Source of the DNA: Achromobacter spanius
GTDB lineage: Bacteria; Pseudomonadota; Gammaproteobacteria; Burkholderiales; Burkholderiaceae_B
NCBI RefSeq assembly: GCF_003994415.1
Contig: NZ_CP034689.1
Span: forward strand, 3,348,001 to 3,412,000
Reading direction: 5' to 3'
DNA: 64,000 nt
Positions 59,200-64,000 of this stretch are shown here, piece by piece (within the stretch, counting starts at the first letter, position 1; each line of letters opens with the position of its first letter). The notes beneath the pieces are model-generated. The model searched no databases and had not been told where the DNA came from. It saw nothing but the letters and a program-made list of their open reading frames with translations. Position numbers and translations under genes: made by a program.

Positions 59200-60455
59200 T
59201 TGACATCCGACCCACGCACCCCACTCGTCCGCCACGCCAACCCCGCGCTGATCGCCAGCGCGATCGCCAACAGGCCGCCTGCCATCGCGGCCACGCCCGG
59301 CCATTGGTTGATGGCCCAGAAGTGTCCGCCCCAGGCGCCCAGGACGCTGGATCCGACGTAATACACCAGCAAGTACAGCGATGCGCCCAGCGCCTTGTAG
59401 CCGCGCGCCATCTGGCCGACCCAGCCGCTGGCCACCGCGTGGGCGGCGAAGAAGCCGAAGGTGAACACCACGATACCGGCGATCAGGATGCCTAGCGTGT
59501 CCGACAACGTCAGCAGCAGTCCGGCCAATGCCAGGCCGGTGGCGGCGGAGAGCATGGCGCCTCGGCCGTGGCGGTCGGCCAGGCGGCCGAAGAAGGTGGA
59601 CGCGAAGATGCCCACCAAGTACACGACGAAGATGAAGCCGATGAAGGTCTGGCTTAGCGAAAACGGCGGCAGCAGCAGGCGAAAGCCCACGTAGTTATAG
59701 ACGGTGACGAAGGCGCCCATCAGCAGCCCACCCATGGCGAACAACGCGCACAGCGGGCCGTTTTTCATGTGTGCGCCCACGCCTGTCCGCACATCGCCCC
59801 ACACGCCGGCCCAGCCGCGCCCGCGTTGCGGGGTGAAGCGGCGCGACGCCGGTAGCAGCCACATGAACAACGCGGCCGCCACGATGCCCACGACGCCCAG
59901 GGTGCCCAGCGCGGCGCGCCAGCCAAAATGGTCGGACACCAGGCCGGTGATGACGCGGCCCGACAGCCCGCCGAATGCGCTGCCGCTGATGTACAGGCCC
60001 ATCGCAAAGCCCAACGTGTCGGGTTCCACTTCTTCAGCCAGATAGGCCATGGCGACCGCGGGCACGCCGCCCATCGCCACGCCTTGCAGCGCGCGCAATA
60101 CCAGCAGGCTGTGCCAGTCCGGCGCCACGGCGGCGACGGTGCCCAGCACGGCGGACGCCAGCAACGACCACGCCATGATGCGCTTGCGAGGCAGCGCCTG
60201 CGAGAACAGGCCGACAAAGAAAATCGCGATGGCCAGCAAACCCGTGCACAGTGACAGCACCAGGCTGCTTTGCGCGGGCGACACGCCGAACGCGCCAGTG
60301 AACAAGGGCATCAGCGGCTGCACGCAATACAAGAGCGAAAACGTGGAGAAACCGGCAGCGAACAAGGCCCATTGGGCGCGGCGCAGTTCAGGGGTGCCAC
60401 GCGCCAGATAGTCGGCGGGAGTGGGCGTAGAAGAACTGGCGGAGGGGGTAGACAT
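59175..60455 (-). CDS. MFS transporter (YnfM/YybF-like)
   Basis: 426 residues, 12 membrane segments. LYCVQPLMPLFTGAFGVSPA in helix 1 and RALQGVAMGGVPAVAMAYLA in helix 4 are typical of the YnfM-type proton-driven exporters; arabinose and drug exporters are relatives. Divergent from the LysR gene with an inverted repeat between, so it is the likely target of that regulator. Substrate unknown. Confidence 0.87.
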   Translation of the reverse strand: MSTPSASSSTPTPADYLARGTPELRRAQWALFAAGFSTFSLLYCVQPLMPLFTGAFGVSPAQSSLVLSLCTGLLAIAIFFVGLFSQALPRKRIMAWSLLASAVLGTVAAVAPDWHSLLVLRALQGVAMGGVPAVAMAYLAEEVEPDTLGFAMGLYISGSAFGGLSGRVITGLVSDHFGWRAALGTLGVVGIVAAALFMWLLPASRRFTPQRGRGWAGVWGDVRTGVGAHMKNGPLCALFAMGGLLMGAFVTVYNYVGFRLLLPPFSLSQTFIGFIFVVYLVGIFASTFFGRLADRHGRGAMLSAATGLALAGLLLTLSDTLGILIAGIVVFTFGFFAAHAVASGWVGQMARGYKALGASLYLLVYYVGSSVLGAWGGHFWAINQWPGVAAMAGGLLAIALAISAGLAWRTSGVRGSDVNHPGLLRR

Positions 60456-60514
60456 CTGGAATCTCGAAGGGCAAACAGGCTCGTGGCCCGTAGAAGAAAA
60501 GTAGACTTTTCACC

Positions 60515-60535
60515 TTCATATGTCCAATATATGAA
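60515..60535. promoter_or_regulatory. LysR-type operator candidate
   Basis: TTCATAT and ATATGAA (7-bp perfect arms, 7-bp spacer) lie between the divergent MFS and LysR genes, 26 bp before the LysR ATG. The T-N11-A form fits LysR regulators. Confidence 0.65.
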
Positions 60536-60561
60536 ACTTGCACCCACCATATTTTTAAAAG

Positions 60562-61473
60562 ATGGAATTACGACACCTGCGCTATTTCACGGCTGTGGCC
60601 GAAGAGCTCCATTTCACGCGGGCGGCGGCCCGGTTGGGCATCGGCCAGCCGCCGTTAAGCCAGCAGATTCAACAACTTGAGCGCGAAATCGGCACACCGC
60701 TATTCCTGCGATTGCCGCGCGGGGTCGACCTGACCGAGGCGGGCGCGCAGTTTCTTGAAGATGCACGCGCCATTCTGGCCAGCGCCGACCGCGCCATCGA
60801 TACGGCCCGTCGGCTGGGGCGTGGCGAGCGCGGCGCGATTACCGTCGGTTTCACGGCGTCGGCCGTCTTTCACCCTTACCTGCCGCGCGCCATACGCGCC
60901 TACCGCGACCGCTACCCCGACGTGCGCGTCACGCTCACCGAAAGCAACACCATTTCCTTGCTGCGCGGCCTGCGGCTGGGCGAGGTGGACGTCGCCTTTG
61001 TGCGGCCCCCTTATCTACTGGACCCGGAGTTCGAGTCCGAGCGCGTGCTGGACGAACCCATGTTGGTCGCCCTGCCCCCGGATCACGCGCTGAGCCGCCG
61101 CCGCAGCGTGCCGATTACCGCGTTGGCCGACGAAGATTTCGTGCTGTACCCACGGCCCATCGGCGCGGGTTTGTATGACGCCATCCAGTCGGCCTGCCAG
61201 CGTGCGGGCTTTGCGCCGCGAGTGATCCAGGAGGCGCCACAGATGGCATCCATCGTCAGCCTGGTTGCGGCGGGCGTCGGCATCTCGGTGGTCCCGGCCG
61301 CCATGCGGCACATGGGGGCCGAGGGCATCGAATACCGCCCCATCAAAGGTGACGCGCCGCACGCGTTGCTGGACATGGCCTACCGCCGTCACGACCGGTC
61401 CATCGCCGCCGGGAATGCTGTTGCGATGCTGCGCCAACTTGCCCATCCGGACCAACCCGCCGCCAAGGGATAG
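60562..61473 (+). CDS. LysR family transcriptional regulator
   Basis: 303 residues: N-terminal winged helix (MELRHLRYFTAVAEELHFTR, AAARLGIGQPPLSQQIQQLE) and a periplasmic-binding-like effector domain (about 90-295). Closest in style to regulators of the BenM/CatM-type group (opening ELRHLRYFTAVAEELHFTRAA). It starts 107 bp from the divergent MFS gene, and probably controls it. Ligand unknown. Confidence 0.9.
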   Translation: MELRHLRYFTAVAEELHFTRAAARLGIGQPPLSQQIQQLEREIGTPLFLRLPRGVDLTEAGAQFLEDARAILASADRAIDTARRLGRGERGAITVGFTASAVFHPYLPRAIRAYRDRYPDVRVTLTESNTISLLRGLRLGEVDVAFVRPPYLLDPEFESERVLDEPMLVALPPDHALSRRRSVPITALADEDFVLYPRPIGAGLYDAIQSACQRAGFAPRVIQEAPQMASIVSLVAAGVGISVVPAAMRHMGAEGIEYRPIKGDAPHALLDMAYRRHDRSIAAGNAVAMLRQLAHPDQPAAKG

Positions 61474-61618
61474 TGGCGTATTGCCCTGTCGCGTTTGTCA
61501 TGTTCAGTAAAACCCGATCCGGCAGCGGAAGAGTACATTGCGCTACCGATGATCCGTCCCTGAGAGACGGATGATTGCTTCGGCCCTTCCCCCTTTCTTC
61601 TTGTTGATAGGTGACTCC

Positions 61619-63262
61619 GTGCGACGTACCCTTTTGGCCTTGGCCCTTGCAACCCTGCCCGGCTTGAGCGCCGCCGCCGCGCTAAGCTCGGCCATCGGCG
61701 CGGTAACGGTGTATCAGGACCGCGCGGTGGTGACCCGTTCCGCCAGCAGCGAGCTTGCGGCCGGCGAACATGAACTGGTTCTTGAAAACCTGCCGGCGTC
61801 ACTGCAGGAGAATTCCCTTCAGGTGTCGGCCAAGAGTACGGGCCAGGCCGCCTTGCTGGACGTCAAGGTGAGTGACGCCTTCAGAGCCGACGCCAGCAAT
61901 GAGCGCGTCCGCGCCCTGCAGGAACAGATACGCAAACTGGAAGGCCAATTGGCTGGCCTGGACGACGAGGCCGCCGTGCTGGAGAACCAGCGCGAGCTGG
62001 TGCTGATGATGCAGCGCGGCGCCACCGAGCCGTCCAAGGACAGCGCCCGTCTGACGCTGGACGAACTGAAGGCCATCCAGACGCTTAGCGCCGACAGTTT
62101 GGGCAAGACTTTGGCGGGGTTGCGCCAGGTTGCCGAACGCAAAGAGGCGTTGGAACGTGAACTGTCCGCGTTGCAAAGCCAGTTGAACGTCGTGCGAACC
62201 CAGTTAAGCCGCCGCAGCAAGACCGTCACGTTACGGGTTAATCTGGCGCGCGCCGGCAAGGTGGATCTGGCGGTGTCGTATGCGGTGGGCGGCGCGCGTT
62301 GGACGCCGGCCTACGATGCGCGCCTGCGTCCCGCCGACCGCAGCGTCGAGCTGGGTTATTTCGGCGTGGTGCGGCAGAACACAGGCGAAGACTGGAACAA
62401 CGTGAAGCTGACCTTGTCCACCGCGCGCCCCGCCCTGGGTGGCGGCGCGCCCGCCTTGACGCCGTGGATCATTGACGTGGCCGCGCCCCCGCCGCCGCCA
62501 CGCCCCGCCGCGGCGCCGGCCCCCATCGCCAGCGAAATGGCAAGAAAGCGCGCGCCGCTGCTGGGCAACCAGGCCTACGCGGACGCCGCCATGGCCGAAG
62601 CGATGCCGGAACCCGTCGACGTGCAGACCGCGCAAGTGCAAAACGAAGCCACCAGCGCGTCGTTCCAGATCAAGACCCCCACCACGTTGGCGTCCGACAA
62701 CACCTCGCAGCGCGTGGCCATCACCACGACCAAGCTGCCCGCCACCTTGCAGTACCAGTCCACGCCCGCGCTGCGCGAAGCGGTGTTCTTGACCGCCCAG
62801 GCCAACAACAACACCGAGTTTCCGTTCCTGGCCGGCGCGCTCAATACGTTCCTGGACGACGCCTTCGTGGCAAGCAGTTCACTCAAGGCCGTAATGCCGG
62901 GCGAAAAGCTCGAGCTGGCGATGGGCGCCGACGACGGCATCTCGATCAAGCGCCAGTTGGTCAACCGCTTTACCGAAAGCACGGGGTTTTCCGGCAGCGG
63001 CAAGCGCGTGACCTACGAATACAAGATCACGGTGAAGAACAACAAAGCCACCAAGGAACAGGTGGTGTTCGAGGACAGGCTGCCGGTGTCTCGCAACGAG
63101 AAGATCGTGGTCAAGCTGCTGTCGCCCGCCGACCGCGACATCAAGCGCGAAGAAGACGGCAAGCTCGCCTGGGAATGGGAGCTGGAACCGGGCAAGTCCC
63201 GCGAAACCGTGCTGAAGTTCTCGGTGGACTATCCGGGCGATATTGAGGTGTCGGGTATTTAA
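61619..63262 (+). CDS. DUF4139/DUF4140 secreted protein (MuiA family-like)
   Basis: 547 residues from the GTG at 61619, which has AGGTGA upstream and gives a clean signal peptide (RRTLLALALATLPGLSAAAA). DUF4140 domain (SAIGAVTVYQDRAVVTRSAS), a coiled coil (about 105-195), then the DUF4139 domain (VDLAVSYAVGGARWTPAYDA to the C-terminus) with a Pro-rich loop. Such proteins are periplasmic or surface-associated and of unclear function; MuiA was named for an effect on mucoidy. Confidence 0.87.
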   Translation: MRRTLLALALATLPGLSAAAALSSAIGAVTVYQDRAVVTRSASSELAAGEHELVLENLPASLQENSLQVSAKSTGQAALLDVKVSDAFRADASNERVRALQEQIRKLEGQLAGLDDEAAVLENQRELVLMMQRGATEPSKDSARLTLDELKAIQTLSADSLGKTLAGLRQVAERKEALERELSALQSQLNVVRTQLSRRSKTVTLRVNLARAGKVDLAVSYAVGGARWTPAYDARLRPADRSVELGYFGVVRQNTGEDWNNVKLTLSTARPALGGGAPALTPWIIDVAAPPPPPRPAAAPAPIASEMARKRAPLLGNQAYADAAMAEAMPEPVDVQTAQVQNEATSASFQIKTPTTLASDNTSQRVAITTTKLPATLQYQSTPALREAVFLTAQANNNTEFPFLAGALNTFLDDAFVASSSLKAVMPGEKLELAMGADDGISIKRQLVNRFTESTGFSGSGKRVTYEYKITVKNNKATKEQVVFEDRLPVSRNEKIVVKLLSPADRDIKREEDGKLAWEWELEPGKSRETVLKFSVDYPGDIEVSGI

Positions 63263-63329
63263 GGGCCTATTGGCAGGCAGCGCGGCTATTGCCAGGCGAT
63301 GTCCGCCTTGCCAAGCCGCCGCCGCCAGA

Positions 63330-64000
63330 TCAGTGGCGGCGGCGGAAGTCGATAAATGCGTCGGGCTCCAAGGGAATGGATAGGCCATAGCCTTGCGCCA
63401 CGTCGCAACCCAATTCGCGCAGCAGTTGCAGGTCGCGCTCTTGCTCGACCCCTTCGGCCACCACGCGACGGCCCAGCACGCGGCCCATTTCAATGGCAGC
63501 GGCCACCACCGCGCGCGACGCGGCTTCGCGATGCATGTGCACGATGAAATCGCGGTCGATCTTCAATTCGGTAAACGGCATGGCAGAGAACAGCCGCATC
63601 GACGCGATACCGGCCCCGAAATCATCCATCGCCAATTCAAAGCCGCGCACCCGCAACAGGTTTAGTACCGAGGACAGCGCCAGCCAATCGTTGACCGGCT
63701 CGTCCTCGGTCAGTTCCACCTTCACCAGCCGGGCCGGCAACCCCGCCCGCGCAACCCGCTTCTCCAATACGGCGGGCAGGTCGCGCGAGCAGAGCGTCGA
63801 AGACGAGGCGTTGATGGCGATGGGCACGGCGATATCCTCGGCGTGCAGCGTTTGCAGCACTTCCAGCACACGATCCGTCACCCGCAGGAACAACATCCGA
63901 TCCATGCCCAAACGATGCGCGGCGGGCACGAAATCAGCGGCGGAAATGGATCCCAGTTCGGGATGATCCCAACGGGACAAGGCCTCGGCGGCCACCACCT
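63330..64000 (-). CDS. EAL domain protein, 3' part (cut by window edge)
   Basis: At least 222 residues visible, entering from the right edge. Catalytic parts: AAEALSRW, AINASSSTL, VELTEDEP, MDDFGAGIASM, LKIDRDF and AEGVEQ. The usual DDFGTGYS is DDFGAGIAS, with a minor change but both Asp kept. It is similar in build to the EAL protein at 31007-31912 (same AINA and ELTED blocks), so they are likely paralogues. Cyclic di-GMP phosphodiesterase activity is expected. Confidence 0.88.
   Translation of the reverse strand, partial: VVAAEALSRWDHPELGSISAADFVPAAHRLGMDRMLFLRVTDRVLEVLQTLHAEDIAVPIAINASSSTLCSRDLPAVLEKRVARAGLPARLVKVELTEDEPVNDWLALSSVLNLLRVRGFELAMDDFGAGIASMRLFSAMPFTELKIDRDFIVHMHREAASRAVVAAAIEMGRVLGRRVVAEGVEQERDLQLLRELGCDVAQGYGLSIPLEPDAFIDFRRRH

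Overview
The window is a GC-rich chromosomal segment of a Gram-negative bacterium. Gene content and protein style (a Porin_4-type porin, KfrA next to a tyrosine recombinase, FUSC exporter, PdxR/MocR and LysR regulators, a type VI secretion Hcp/VgrG cluster, a SelT-like protein) suggest Burkholderiales, most likely Alcaligenaceae of the Achromobacter/Bordetella kind. That assignment is inference. No rRNA, tRNA, CRISPR array, insertion sequence or prophage was seen.

Layout. 1-9 kb: the 5' part of ku (runs off the left edge), an APC permease, an exported methyltransferase-like protein, an Rrf2 regulator, a hipBA toxin-antitoxin pair with paired operators, an LD-carboxypeptidase, an RsuA-like protein and an AI-2E family membrane protein. 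9-16 kb: kfrA diverging from a tyrosine recombinase across a perfect 11-7-11 inverted repeat, a diguanylate cyclase, a porin and a spermidine-synthase-like protein. 16-28 kb: mostly small regulator-plus-target units (TetR, MarR with MFS, PdxR/MocR with GNAT and AzoR), plus chrA, an ECHDC3-like crotonase and a TerC-CBS protein. 28-42 kb: many small stress-type genes (CsbD, DUF883, DUF3309, DUF378, a Cys-rich copper protein, a stress SDR, topoisomerase IB, a universal stress protein) with an EAL protein and a FUSC exporter. 42-50 kb: a regulatory block with an NtrC-type response regulator, an orphan sigma-54 activator, an rpoN and a large hybrid sensor kinase. 51-59 kb: an hcp-vgrG-DUF4123-VasX-like effector-immunity cluster. 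59-64 kb: MFS/LysR pair, a DUF4139 protein and the 3' part of an EAL gene cut by the right edge.

The main observation is that reading each intergenic region by eye reveals sigma-54 (-24/-12) promoters, GG-N10-GC within a TGGCACG-N4-TTGCW frame, at 14 sites. They sit upstream of ku, two small exported proteins, a Gln-rich protein, the Pro-rich/DUF3309 pair, topoisomerase IB, csbD, the stress SDR, a glycine-zipper protein, DUF378, an acidic small protein, rpoN itself and hcp; one fires into a region with no recognisable gene. Four of the regions carry two such promoters back to back. Together with the rpoN, activators and kinase in the middle, this looks like a self-contained sigma-54 circuit joining DNA repair/topology, desiccation- and stress-type small proteins and type VI antibacterial weaponry. 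In many proteobacteria genes of this kind are controlled by RpoS or EcfG. The promoters are seen in the sequence; the regulon, and which activator drives it, are inferred.
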